This document shows positions 50,368 through 59,587 of a stretch of 64,000 nt of DNA, in pieces. The first letter of the stretch is position 1. The number at the start of each line of letters is the position of its first letter. A program made the translations under genes and the position numbers. This DNA is from an uncultured Pontibacter sp. GTDB lineage: Bacteria > Bacteroidota > Bacteroidia > Cytophagales > Hymenobacteraceae. Below the pieces are notes generated by a model, which saw only the letters and a list, made by a program, of their open reading frames with translations, ran no database searches and had not been told where the DNA came from. The stretch lies in the NCBI RefSeq assembly GCF_947499215.1, contig NZ_CANMNI010000001.1, forward strand, positions 1,631,523-1,695,522, given 5' to 3'.

Positions 50368-50386
50368 TTTTGCGAAATCCGCAAAA
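50368..50386. promoter_or_regulatory. Candidate operator upstream of susC
   Basis: Inverted repeat TTTTGCG aaatc CGCAAAA. Confidence 0.35.
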
Positions 50387-50442
50387 ACATGCATTAAACC
50401 AACTTAATAATTGCCAATTTGTCAACTAAGGCAAAAAAATAA

Positions 50443-50472
50443 GGGCAGGTACAGCTTGCGCCATACCTGCCC
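50443..50472 (-). terminator. Terminator of SGLT-type gene
   Basis: GGGCAGGTA / TACCTGCCC followed by T-run on minus strand. Confidence 0.75.
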
Positions 50473-50498
50473 TCACGAACTTGAGTCTAGGGTCTACC

Positions 50499-52076
50499 CT
50501 ACCAGAAAATAATGTAGATAGCCGCCAGCGCCAGCACGATAGCAAAAGAAGCTACGTTGAAAATCATATCGGTTTTGAACAGAGCCCTGTCATATTGAAT
50601 CGGATTAGCTGGCACGATGCCCCGCACTCTGTTTTCGTAGAGCGAGTACACGATCATAAGCGTGGCCAGCAACAGGAATACAATGCCCATCTGGTCAAGG
50701 AAAGGCATAGCCGGGAACAGCTGGTCGATAAAGATACTGAATGGTACCGAAGCGATGGCCGTAGCCAAGGCAGCATTTGAAGTGGCTTTTTTCCAGAACA
50801 GACCAAACACGAACAGCACCACGATACCCGGGCTCACATAGCCGGTATACTTCTGGATAAACTGGAAGATCTGCTCCTCTCCGCCCAGTAGTGGCTCGGC
50901 CACCAGCACGGCAATCGTTACAGCCGCCAAACTCACCAGTCTGCCAATAATCACGAGCTGCTTCTCGTTGGCGTCCGGCTTCAAGTGGGCTTTGTAAATG
51001 TCCATAGTAAAGATGGTCGCCGTGGAGTTCATCATAGAACTGAGCGAAGACAGGGCCGCCGCCATCAGTGCCGCAAAGGCCAACCCTTTCAGGCCAGTTG
51101 GCACCAAGGTGTTCAGCAACCATGGATAAGCTTCGTCGTAACGGCTGATCTCGGCGTTGAGGGCAAAGGCGGCTATACCTGGAATTACCACCACCAACGG
51201 AATAAGCAGTTTCAGGAAAGCGGCGAATACCAGACCCCACTGCACTTCTTTCAAGCTTTTGGCCGCCAAGGCGCGCTGCACGATGTACTGGTTAAAGCCC
51301 CAGTAGCTGATGTTGGCGATCCACATACCACCGAACAGTACCGTCATACCCGGCAGGTCTTTGTAAAAGGGATTCTCCTCCGAAAGAATCATGTCAAACT
51401 TCTCCGGAGCCTTCGCCAGCAGCATGCCCATACCGCGCATCGGCCCTTCGCCTCCACTTACAGCATCCAAAGCCAAGTAGGTAGTTACTAAACCACCCAT
51501 TATCAGAAACACCACTTGAATTACGTCGGTCCAAGCCACGGCCTTCAGACCACCGTAAATTGAATAGGAAACAGCCACTACAGCGAGGCCTACAATAGCC
51601 CACATCGTACTCACACCGAATACCACGCTCAAAGCCAGCGCCGACAGGTATAGCACGGTGGTCAGGTTCACGAAAATGTAGAGCATGATCCAGAAAATGG
51701 CCAAGCTTGTGCGGATGCGGTCGTCGTAGCGCAGCTTCAGGAACTGCGGCATCGTGAAAATCCCTTCCTTAATATAAATTGGCAGGAAGAACTTAGCCAC
51801 GATGATGAGCGTGGCCGCCGCCATAAACTCGTAACTGGCGATGCCCAGACCGATGGCAAAGCCCGAGCCAGACATACCTATGAACTGCTCCGCTGAAATG
51901 TTGGAGGCGATGAGTGAGGCGCCTATCGCCCACCAAGGCAGCGACTTACTGGCTAAGAAGTAGTCGGTTGAGTTTTTGATGTGTCCTTTTTTCTCGCGGG
52001 ACACCCAAATACCCACCGCGATGATGAGCACGCAATAGCCAATGAAAATGGCAAAGTCAAGAGTAGAAAAATTCAT
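50499..52076 (-). CDS. Sodium/sugar cotransporter (SGLT-like SSS family)
   Basis: DYFLASKSLPWWAIGASLIASNISAEQFIGMSGSGFAIGLGIASYEFMAA. Confidence 0.92.
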   Translation of the reverse strand: MNFSTLDFAIFIGYCVLIIAVGIWVSREKKGHIKNSTDYFLASKSLPWWAIGASLIASNISAEQFIGMSGSGFAIGLGIASYEFMAAATLIIVAKFFLPIYIKEGIFTMPQFLKLRYDDRIRTSLAIFWIMLYIFVNLTTVLYLSALALSVVFGVSTMWAIVGLAVVAVSYSIYGGLKAVAWTDVIQVVFLIMGGLVTTYLALDAVSGGEGPMRGMGMLLAKAPEKFDMILSEENPFYKDLPGMTVLFGGMWIANISYWGFNQYIVQRALAAKSLKEVQWGLVFAAFLKLLIPLVVVIPGIAAFALNAEISRYDEAYPWLLNTLVPTGLKGLAFAALMAAALSSLSSMMNSTATIFTMDIYKAHLKPDANEKQLVIIGRLVSLAAVTIAVLVAEPLLGGEEQIFQFIQKYTGYVSPGIVVLFVFGLFWKKATSNAALATAIASVPFSIFIDQLFPAMPFLDQMGIVFLLLATLMIVYSLYENRVRGIVPANPIQYDRALFKTDMIFNVASFAIVLALAAIYIIFW

Positions 52077-52515
52077 TACACAGTTATTTAGAATAGCTAA
52101 TATATAGTATATGTTTTTAATTAAAGAGTCTATAGCCTGATTATTTTAAAATAGGCTGTTCCTCATCCATATTATCACTAGCTCTTATCCAGCTGAAAAC
52201 TTAACGCCTGAGGGCTCATGCCTTCCTTAAAACCAGACCTTTGTTATTTATAATTAGACTAATCCGTGAAATCATCTTTTCTAAAGTGCTCTGCGGCGAT
52301 TAGTGTTTTAAGGGCTTTGTTTAAGCCTTAAGTCTTTGCTAATTTAGGGGCTTCTAAATGAAGCACACGCTGCACTCCATGCTGTCTTTCAGTATACACG
52401 CTATACATCTCTCCGGATTTTGCCCCCTAGCTAGGCGGCTTTAGCGACGTGATGCCCAGTCCCGGCAGCCTGATTTTGAAGCTACCAGTGTTTAAACATA
52501 CTTACATCACCCGAA

Positions 52516-54126
52516 TTGCACACCTTACCTTATATGAAAAAGAGTTTACTTCTTTTTTCTGCCCTGATCTTACTTATTAGCCAAGTAATTGCCCAAGAGA
52601 CGTCCTCCGGCAAATCTTCCAAGTCGCAGAAGCCAAGCAGCATGAAGCTGATTTTTCCGAACAACCTTGGTTGGAATATTTTGAAAGAGGGACAGCAGCT
52701 CCAATTTAAGTTGAAGACCGCAGGAGGATCGGACACCCTGTACACGTATAGCATTAAGCAGGGCAAGACAGAAGGCATGGTCTTCGACTCGCTCGGCTAT
52801 TTTTCTTGGACACCCGGCTTTGATTTTGTGGATCGCCTGAGCGGCGGACGCACGGTGCAGTTGATATTTGAGGCCCGCAACGAAAGCGAGGAAAGTGTGA
52901 GTCAAGTAGTGGACTTTAAAGTAGAGCACGTGAACCGCCCGCCGGTAGTGGGTGAGCTGAAACCACTTTATGTACGCTACAATACCCAGAACACCTATAC
53001 CATAGAGTCGGCGGCAGTGCAGGACGAGGACGAAGACCCAATTGTTTTTGTGCCAATACCTGACGGTATGCCCGAAGGTGCGAAGCTCTCCTCACAGGGC
53101 GAATTCACTTGGAAGCCGTCGCTAACGCAGTTTAACCGCCTGCGCAACAACCCGATCAAAGTGGAGTTCTATGTGGAGGACCAGCCTAACAAAGCTCGTA
53201 CTCGAGGTAGCTTTAAGGTAGAGGTTACACAGCAGGATCTCCCTCCTTCCCTGCAGATGATCCCATCGCAGAAGCGATTTGTGTATAAGGAGGACGCCAC
53301 CGTGAACCTTAAGTTCCAGATCTACGACCCGAATGGCGAGGCCGATATTGCCTCGTTCAGCTTTATATCGAGTAACACCAATGTGCCCGCCACCGCCTTG
53401 GTAAAGAACACGCCATCGCAGTATGAGTTCATCTGGAAGCCGGGTTACGACTTTGTGCGCGACCCGCTCGACTCAGTGGCTTTTGACGTCACGTTTTTTG
53501 TGCTCGACAAATCGAACAGACGCGATGAACGCTCTGTCTCCTTCACCATTCTCAATGCCGTAAACGAAGGTGAGAAAGACCAGAAGCTATACAATGAGTA
53601 CCGTGCGGCGCTGGTAAGGGCATGGGACCTGATGGAGCAGCTCAAAGAAACGGAGAAAGATCTCAAAAAGAAGTATAACCGCGCCCGCAAAGGCAAGAAA
53701 GGACGCTCGCTGGCCAATGCCTCCATGGGTGCCGTAACCGGTATCGCACCTGTAATAATAGACGAGCCGACCACCAGCAAGAAGATTACTACCATTGGCG
53801 GCACCACCGTGATGACCATCGGCACGCTAGAGGCTACGGAGGTAATCGGCCGCTCCACCAAGGATCTAGTGGAACGCCTGAACTACATCATTGAGAAGCG
53901 AAACGAACTACAGACCAAAGGCGATGTATTCGCCCGGAAGTATGCCCTTAAATCATCGCGCCGCAAACCGGACTTCCTTAAAGATGTGGATGACTTCGTA
54001 GCCCTCATGAACTTGAAAGGCTTAGTAGCGCTGGAACTGGATGCCAACTGGAAAAACAAAAGCAAGGCCTCAGACGAGAACATAGCCAAGACCTTCAAGG
54101 ACTTTGGCTACGAGAGCCAGAACTAA
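52516..54126 (+). CDS. Secreted protein with repeated Ig/cadherin-like domains
   Basis: Signal peptide; repeats of type GEFTWKPSLxQF / YEFIWKPGYDFV; C-terminal coiled region. Confidence 0.7.
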   Translation: MHTLPYMKKSLLLFSALILLISQVIAQETSSGKSSKSQKPSSMKLIFPNNLGWNILKEGQQLQFKLKTAGGSDTLYTYSIKQGKTEGMVFDSLGYFSWTPGFDFVDRLSGGRTVQLIFEARNESEESVSQVVDFKVEHVNRPPVVGELKPLYVRYNTQNTYTIESAAVQDEDEDPIVFVPIPDGMPEGAKLSSQGEFTWKPSLTQFNRLRNNPIKVEFYVEDQPNKARTRGSFKVEVTQQDLPPSLQMIPSQKRFVYKEDATVNLKFQIYDPNGEADIASFSFISSNTNVPATALVKNTPSQYEFIWKPGYDFVRDPLDSVAFDVTFFVLDKSNRRDERSVSFTILNAVNEGEKDQKLYNEYRAALVRAWDLMEQLKETEKDLKKKYNRARKGKKGRSLANASMGAVTGIAPVIIDEPTTSKKITTIGGTTVMTIGTLEATEVIGRSTKDLVERLNYIIEKRNELQTKGDVFARKYALKSSRRKPDFLKDVDDFVALMNLKGLVALELDANWKNKSKASDENIAKTFKDFGYESQN

Positions 54127-54210
54127 AAACCGAAGTCATTGATTGGCCAAAAGAAAATCTAAAAGGACAAAACATCTCTGACCGTATTCTTAGCTCCATG
54201 TAAACAAAAA

Positions 54211-54245
54211 GCTGAAAGCAAACCTTACGGTGCTTTCAGCTCTTT
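54211..54245. terminator. Bidirectional terminator between convergent genes
   Basis: GCTGAAAGCA / TGCTTTCAGC. Confidence 0.85.
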
Positions 54246-54265
54246 TACTTTTAGCCAAACTTTGA

Positions 54266-54889
54266 TTAGAGTGTCAGAATCTTTCTGGCCAGTACCAATT
54301 CTTCCTGCAGAATAGTATGCGGTCTGCCCGGGTAGACTTTGCGGGTCACCTGCGCCCCCATACCTTCCATTTGTTTTACGGTTTCATCGACCCGGCTTAC
54401 CGGCACATGCGGATCGGCGTCGCCGGTGGTAATGAGCACAGGTGTGCCTTCAAAATTTCCGTTGTAGTTGCCGGTGTCCAACTGCTGTCCGATGAGGCCA
54501 CCGGTGAAGATGAGCAGCCCACCGTAGCGCTTCGCATGACGTGTGGCATATTCTGATGTGAGGCAGGCACCCTGCGAAAAGCCCAACAGGTAAATGTCCT
54601 TACTGGCTATACCTTGGCGCAGTATACCTTGCACGGTCTCGTCGATCAGTTCGAGAGCCGAGTCGAGAGCGGGCTGGTTCTGCACCGTGGGTGCCATAAA
54701 GCTGTAAGGATACCATGTGTTGTTGGTGGCCTGCGGCGCGTATAGCGTGAAATCATTCGCCCCCACTTCCTGTGCCAAAGGCAGTATGCTGGCAGCTGTG
54801 GCCCCTCTCCCGTGCAGCAGCACGAGCGCCTTGCCGGTTTCCTCCAGCGGCTTGCCCTTCGTCAGGACTTTCTTTTCGTGTGTATACAT
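54266..54889 (-). CDS. Alpha/beta hydrolase, phospholipase/carboxylesterase (MhqD/YpfH-like)
   Basis: LVLLHGRGATAASILPLAQ, LLGFSQGACLTSEYA, GDADPHVPVSRVDET, GRPHT. Confidence 0.87.
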   Translation of the reverse strand: MYTHEKKVLTKGKPLEETGKALVLLHGRGATAASILPLAQEVGANDFTLYAPQATNNTWYPYSFMAPTVQNQPALDSALELIDETVQGILRQGIASKDIYLLGFSQGACLTSEYATRHAKRYGGLLIFTGGLIGQQLDTGNYNGNFEGTPVLITTGDADPHVPVSRVDETVKQMEGMGAQVTRKVYPGRPHTILQEELVLARKILTL

Positions 54890-54925
54890 GTTCTCAAGTA
54901 TAAGGTCAGTGTAACAAAAAGGCTT

Positions 54926-55909
54926 CTAGTCCAGCTTCGGTAAAACCGCCTCTATCTTGGCGCGGTGCGGTTCATACTGTGGTGGCAGCAACAGCTTTTG
55001 GCCCAGCTCTTCCACGGATTCGTCTATGGCGAAGCCCGGATTGTCAGTAGCGATTTCGAAGAGCACGCCGCCCGGCTCACGGAAATAGAGCGAGTAGAAG
55101 TAGTTGCGGTCGATCTTTTCCGTAATGTTATGGCCTTTCGCCAGTACTTTCTCTCTGAATTGCATCAGCACCTCCTCGTTTTTCACCCGGAAAGCGATGT
55201 GGTGGTTGGTACCGGCACCGCCTTCGCCACGACCAATATTCGGATTCTCTACGATATCGATAATGCTGGCTCCTTCCACGGCATCGGTGCTATACCTGTA
55301 GTTGCTACCTGCCTGCCCCTGCAAGGTATAGCCAAAGATGTCGGTCAGGATAGCCGCTGTCTTTTCAGCCTTTTGCAGCGTGAGCGTCACACTATGGAAA
55401 CCCTTGGTTGCCACGTCGGCTTTCACCTCCTCGGTTTCCCAAGGTTTGCGGCTGTCCGTGTTCTTAGGTATAACCAGTTCCAAAAACAGTCCGTCCGGGT
55501 CTTGGAAGGGCAGGTACTGCTCCCCGAATTTCTCGGAAGGACGACCATAACTCACTCCATGTGCTTCGAAGCGCTTCATCCAGAAATCGAAGCTGCCCTC
55601 CGGCACGGCATAGCCGATGTGCGTGGCCATACCTGTTCCGGCTTTTCCGCGACGGGCTGTTTCGTAAGGGAAAAAGGTCAGGATCGTTCCCGGACTGCCC
55701 GCCTCATCGCCATAGTAAAGGTGATAGGTGCTGGGGTCGTCGAAGTTGACCGTCTTTTTGAGCAGCCTCAAGCCCAGCACCTTGGTATAGAAATCAAGAT
55801 TCTTTTTGGCTGAGCTGGCAATGGCCGTGATGTGGTGTATACCTAATATGCTGTCTTCCATGATAAAAATTTTAGCCGTTTTAAGGTATACGCATGCCAC
55901 CTCAGTCAC
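54926..55909 (-). CDS. VOC ring-cleaving dioxygenase (MhqO-like); likely start at MEDSILGIHH
   Basis: LGIHHITAIASSAKKNLDFYTKVLGLRLLKKTVNFDDPSTYHLYYGDEAGSPGTILTFFP. Confidence 0.9.
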   Translation of the reverse strand: MTEVACVYLKTAKIFIMEDSILGIHHITAIASSAKKNLDFYTKVLGLRLLKKTVNFDDPSTYHLYYGDEAGSPGTILTFFPYETARRGKAGTGMATHIGYAVPEGSFDFWMKRFEAHGVSYGRPSEKFGEQYLPFQDPDGLFLELVIPKNTDSRKPWETEEVKADVATKGFHSVTLTLQKAEKTAAILTDIFGYTLQGQAGSNYRYSTDAVEGASIIDIVENPNIGRGEGGAGTNHHIAFRVKNEEVLMQFREKVLAKGHNITEKIDRNYFYSLYFREPGGVLFEIATDNPGFAIDESVEELGQKLLLPPQYEPHRAKIEAVLPKLD

Positions 55910-56019
55910 TGTTCGAACCAGTGCCGACTTTCTGGCTATACCTTATAATAAAAAGGGAATGATAATAAAGGGGAATGGTCAGCCGCTGCGGTGCAGCCGA
56001 CTACCATTCCGTTCTAAGC

Positions 56020-56556
56020 TTAGCCCTGCTTTACCAGCTGCACTTCAGCCTGCAGTTTGATCTCATCGCTCACGACCACGCTGCCAGCCTCGGTTACGGC
56101 ATTCCAAGTCAGTCCGAACTCTTTACGGCTAATCTTGCCTGTTACCGTGAAACCGGCTTTGTGCTGTCCGTAAGGGTCTACTACCGTACCGCCGAACTCC
56201 ACATCCACTGTCACTGGCTTGGTCACGTCACGGATAGTCAGATCGCCGTGCAGTTTGTAGTCGTTGCCGCCCACATTCTCGTAGCTTTTGCCCACAAAGC
56301 GGATCTCATCGTGCTTCTCCACATCGAAAAAGTCAGCTGACTTGAGGTGCGTGTCACGCTGCTCGTTGTTGGTGCTGATCGAATTCACATCGGCTGTGAA
56401 CACGATGTTGCCAGCGCCGTTGAAATTTTCGTCTTCACTCTCCGCCTCTACCGTGAACTTCTCGAAATAACCTGTCACCGTGGTGATCATCAGGTGCTTT
56501 ACTTTAAACTGTACTTCGCTGTGCATTGGGTCAACCGCCCATTTTACGTTTGCCAT
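56020..56556 (-). CDS. YceI family protein (cytoplasmic, no signal peptide)
   Basis: KWAVDPMHSEVQFKVKHLMITTVTGYFEKF, GDLTIRDVTKPVTVDVEFGG. Confidence 0.93.
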   Translation of the reverse strand: MANVKWAVDPMHSEVQFKVKHLMITTVTGYFEKFTVEAESEDENFNGAGNIVFTADVNSISTNNEQRDTHLKSADFFDVEKHDEIRFVGKSYENVGGNDYKLHGDLTIRDVTKPVTVDVEFGGTVVDPYGQHKAGFTVTGKISRKEFGLTWNAVTEAGSVVVSDEIKLQAEVQLVKQG

Positions 56557-56623
56557 AATGTTGTTTCTTATTTTGGTTATTGATATTTCGGTTGCAAATC
56601 TACAATAAATGTATAAACCTTTA

Positions 56624-56635
56624 ATGTATATACAT
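56624..56635. promoter_or_regulatory. Candidate operator upstream of yceI
   Basis: Perfect palindrome ATGTATATACAT with a further ATGTATA half-site at 56609-56615. Confidence 0.35.
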
Positions 56636-56810
56636 GTATTTTTTTAAAAAGGTTCGTTCATGTCCGTCTGATAGCCACTATTTGCATCAAAAAGGCCATT
56701 AAACCCCACGTTTCACTAATTGTGGTTTTTCTGCTAGTGACACATACCTTTGCTGAGCCTATGGCTGTCACGAGCGCTTGGATTGTAGACAGTGAAGTTT
56801 GCATGGACAA

Positions 56811-56844
56811 AAAAAGCCCTCGCATGACATCATACGAGGGCTTT
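56811..56844. terminator. Terminator
   Basis: AAAAGCCCTCGcAT / ATACGAGGGCTTTT. Confidence 0.7.
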
Positions 56845-56883
56845 TCTAAATCATGCGGTAACTTATCCACCGAATTGTTTTGG

Positions 56884-57501
56884 CTATAGCACCTGTAACT
56901 CGGTTACCTCTTTCAGGTTATAATAGTTTTTAGCAGAAGGAACAAACACTTCGATATCCTGCCAGCTGATTCTCACCGTTTTACCAATATAATTCTTGGT
57001 GTTACCCATAAACTCGTCAGATCCGGCAAATTGGCGAAGCCAGATAAAGGATTTCTCCTTGTTGCTATTGTCGGTAATCACAAAGTAATTAAAATCTTTC
57101 GTCTCAATTCTTTTTAGGCGACCCTCAATCACGCCGCTCCCGATATCACCTGCTGTCTCAGTCTGAGCCATGGCCATCGACAGCTTCATAAAACCCTCGC
57201 AATTCTGCTGCATTAGATTTTTGCCGATCCCAACTCCCAGTGCACGCATCGCCGGCTGATCCGTGATCTCCACATTACGCTCATTGGCCACATCCAGTAT
57301 CATGCTGCCCTGTGACGCGAAGCAGTCCATAAAAGCTTTTTCAGCGGTTTGCTTGTTTGTGACTTTGCTATAATCGAGCCTAGAGATACAATCGCAGATA
57401 TTATCCGTGATTTGCTGTTCTTTAGGCCCCGGCGCTGTTTGCGCCCACAGTAATGGTGTAATCAAGAAAGTAAATAATAACAAGAGTAAAGATTGCTTCA
57501 T
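56884..57501 (-). CDS. Hypothetical secreted protein
   Basis: Signal peptide, ITDNICDCISRLDYSKVTNKQTAEKAFMDCF; no recognised family. Confidence 0.7.
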   Translation of the reverse strand: MKQSLLLLLFTFLITPLLWAQTAPGPKEQQITDNICDCISRLDYSKVTNKQTAEKAFMDCFASQGSMILDVANERNVEITDQPAMRALGVGIGKNLMQQNCEGFMKLSMAMAQTETAGDIGSGVIEGRLKRIETKDFNYFVITDNSNKEKSFIWLRQFAGSDEFMGNTKNYIGKTVRISWQDIEVFVPSAKNYYNLKEVTELQVL

Positions 57502-57645
57502 AAAAAGGTACTTGATAAAGATTGATAAATGGGTTAGTTATAGAATATAGCTTATGCTATATAATCAGGAAACAATATACCTGTAATTATGATATTGCCG
57601 AAGATTTTCCTTTAAAATAGTCGGACAGCCGTCTCACTGCTAAAC

Positions 57646-57683
57646 AAAAAGGCCCTGCCAGTTTATCACCGGCAGGGCCTTTT
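57646..57683 (-). terminator. Terminator of tmRNA gene
   Basis: AAAAGGCCCTGCC / GGCAGGGCCTTTT. Confidence 0.85.
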
Positions 57684-57693
57684 AGCTTAGGAT

Positions 57694-58063
57694 TAGTGGA
57701 GTAGCAGGGATTCGAACCCTGGTCCAGACAAGGAAATCAACGGGCTTTCTACATGCTTAGACTTATTCGGATTGTCGGGAGCTTGCAAGTATAAGTCAAA
57801 CTTATGCGCACTCCTTAGATGCTTTATTTCGCCTGTGTACCACACCCTTACACAGACTAGTCAATCGAGTCGAAGCCTCTGATGTGCAAGCAGATTCACG
57901 AAACCTGCACGAGACTATGGCTAGTGCTTAATACCTAGATTAAGCAGCCATGGCGTAGTTATATTCGCCAGTTATTGTTCGAACGGATTTTTAACAGGTG
58001 GTACGTTCATCACCCGACATGCTTACACGCAATCTGCACAAGCTGTCAATTCCAGTCTACCCC
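57694..58063 (-). ncRNA. ssrA: tmRNA (SsrA), predicted tag GEYNYAMAA
   Basis: 5' GGGGTAG pairs with 3' CTACTCC; T-arm CAGGGTTCGAATCCCTG; 5' GGGGTAGACTGGAATTGACAG; tag ORF GGC GAA TAT AAC TAC GCC ATG GCT GCT TAA at 57969-57940. CCA not encoded (CTA). Confidence 0.95.
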
Positions 58064-58382
58064 ATAAATTAAAGAACGTCGTATTCTTACGTGTTATACT
58101 TCAAGAAGTATGCCACAAAGATACACTATTTCTCCGGCATTCCTCCCTTTTGCATACGCATAAAACATCCTTGCACCCGCAATTAGTTTCCTTTTATTAT
58201 ACCGAGACTGTGTGCTATGTTTTCGCCTCTAGCCCTCCCTGTCCACTTATTTTTATCTCATTGCATACCAATCACATAAGCAATTATCGCTTAGTAATTT
58301 GACTTGTAGAACCTGCTGAAAAAGCTGCCGTTACATGCCTATATAGGAGCTTACATATTTTTAAAAGGGAAATTCTTGTGAC

Positions 58383-59504
58383 ATGAAGCAGCAAAGTCTA
58401 AGGCAGCAGGTTACAGACATGTTGGCAACAGCGGGCATAAAAGTGAACGGTCCTGCCCCTTGGGACCTGCAGGTGCATGACGACAGATTCTACAAAAGGG
58501 TGCTCAGCCAAGGTTCACTGGGTTTGGGGGAGGCCTATATGGACGGCTGGTGGGACTGTGACCGAATAGATGAGTTTGTGTTCCGAGTTATCCGCGCAGA
58601 CTTATATAGACAAGCCAAGTTTGGCTGGAAAACTATACTTGAAGTACTGTTGGCCAAAGTCGTCAATCTGCAACCCAAAGGCAAGGCCGCCCGAAATGCC
58701 CAGCGCCACTACGATATAGGCAACGGTTTGTACCAGCGCATGCTCGACAAACGCCTCGTCTATAGTTGCGCCTACTGGAAAGATGCCACTACCCTTGATC
58801 AGGCACAGAAGCACAAGCTCGACTTGGTATGCAGAAAGCTCCGCCTGCGGCCCCGGCAGCGGGTGCTCGACATTGGCTGCGGCTGGGGCAGCTTTGCCAA
58901 GTATGCGGCTGAAAGGTATGGTGTAGAAGTCGTGGGTGTAACCGTGTCAAAAGAGCAGGCGGCACTGGCAAGTGAGCTATGCAAGGGGCTGCCCATCGAG
59001 ATACGCCTGCAGGACTACCGTGACGTGCGCGAGCAGTTCGACCATGTGGTTTCGATCGGTATGGCGGAGCATGTGGGCTACCGCAATCACCGCACTTATA
59101 TGCAAACGGCAGCACGCTGCCTCAAAGACGACGGCCTCTTCCTGCTGCATACCATCGGAGTCAACTTCTCCAAAACCTCCCCCGACCCTTTCATCGACAA
59201 GTATATTTTCCCGAACTGCCTCATCCCCTCGCTCCGGCAACTCAGTGCCGCCATGGAGCACATTTTTGTGGTGGAGGATCTACACAACTTCGGCCCGGAC
59301 TATGACCGCACCCTAATGGCTTGGCACCACAATTTCAATCAGCATTGGCCTGAACTGCAAGGTGAGTACGAAGAGCGCTTCTATCGGATGTGGAACTACT
59401 ATCTCCTCTCCAGTGCAGGCTCCTTTCGGTCGCGCAACAACCAGCTTTGGCAATTTGTGCTCTCTAAAAAAGGTATACTGGACAGATATGAAGCAGTGCG
59501 GTAG
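58383..59504 (+). CDS. cfa: Cyclopropane-fatty-acyl-phospholipid synthase
   Basis: RVLDIGCGWGSFAKYAAERYGVEVVGVTVSKEQ, GMAEHVGYRNHRTYM, FIDKYIFPNCLIPS. Confidence 0.93.
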   Translation: MKQQSLRQQVTDMLATAGIKVNGPAPWDLQVHDDRFYKRVLSQGSLGLGEAYMDGWWDCDRIDEFVFRVIRADLYRQAKFGWKTILEVLLAKVVNLQPKGKAARNAQRHYDIGNGLYQRMLDKRLVYSCAYWKDATTLDQAQKHKLDLVCRKLRLRPRQRVLDIGCGWGSFAKYAAERYGVEVVGVTVSKEQAALASELCKGLPIEIRLQDYRDVREQFDHVVSIGMAEHVGYRNHRTYMQTAARCLKDDGLFLLHTIGVNFSKTSPDPFIDKYIFPNCLIPSLRQLSAAMEHIFVVEDLHNFGPDYDRTLMAWHHNFNQHWPELQGEYEERFYRMWNYYLLSSAGSFRSRNNQLWQFVLSKKGILDRYEAVR

Positions 59505-59515
59505 CATTTAGCCAT

Positions 59516-59568
59516 AAATAGACAGCCCTAGCTGAAGCAGTTTTGGCATCAGCTAGGGCTGTCTATTT
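59516..59568. terminator. Bidirectional terminator, 20-bp perfect stem
   Basis: AAATAGACAGCCCTAGCTGA / TCAGCTAGGGCTGTCTATTT between convergent genes. Confidence 0.9.
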
Positions 59569-59587
59569 CCCCTTAATCAGGAACGCT

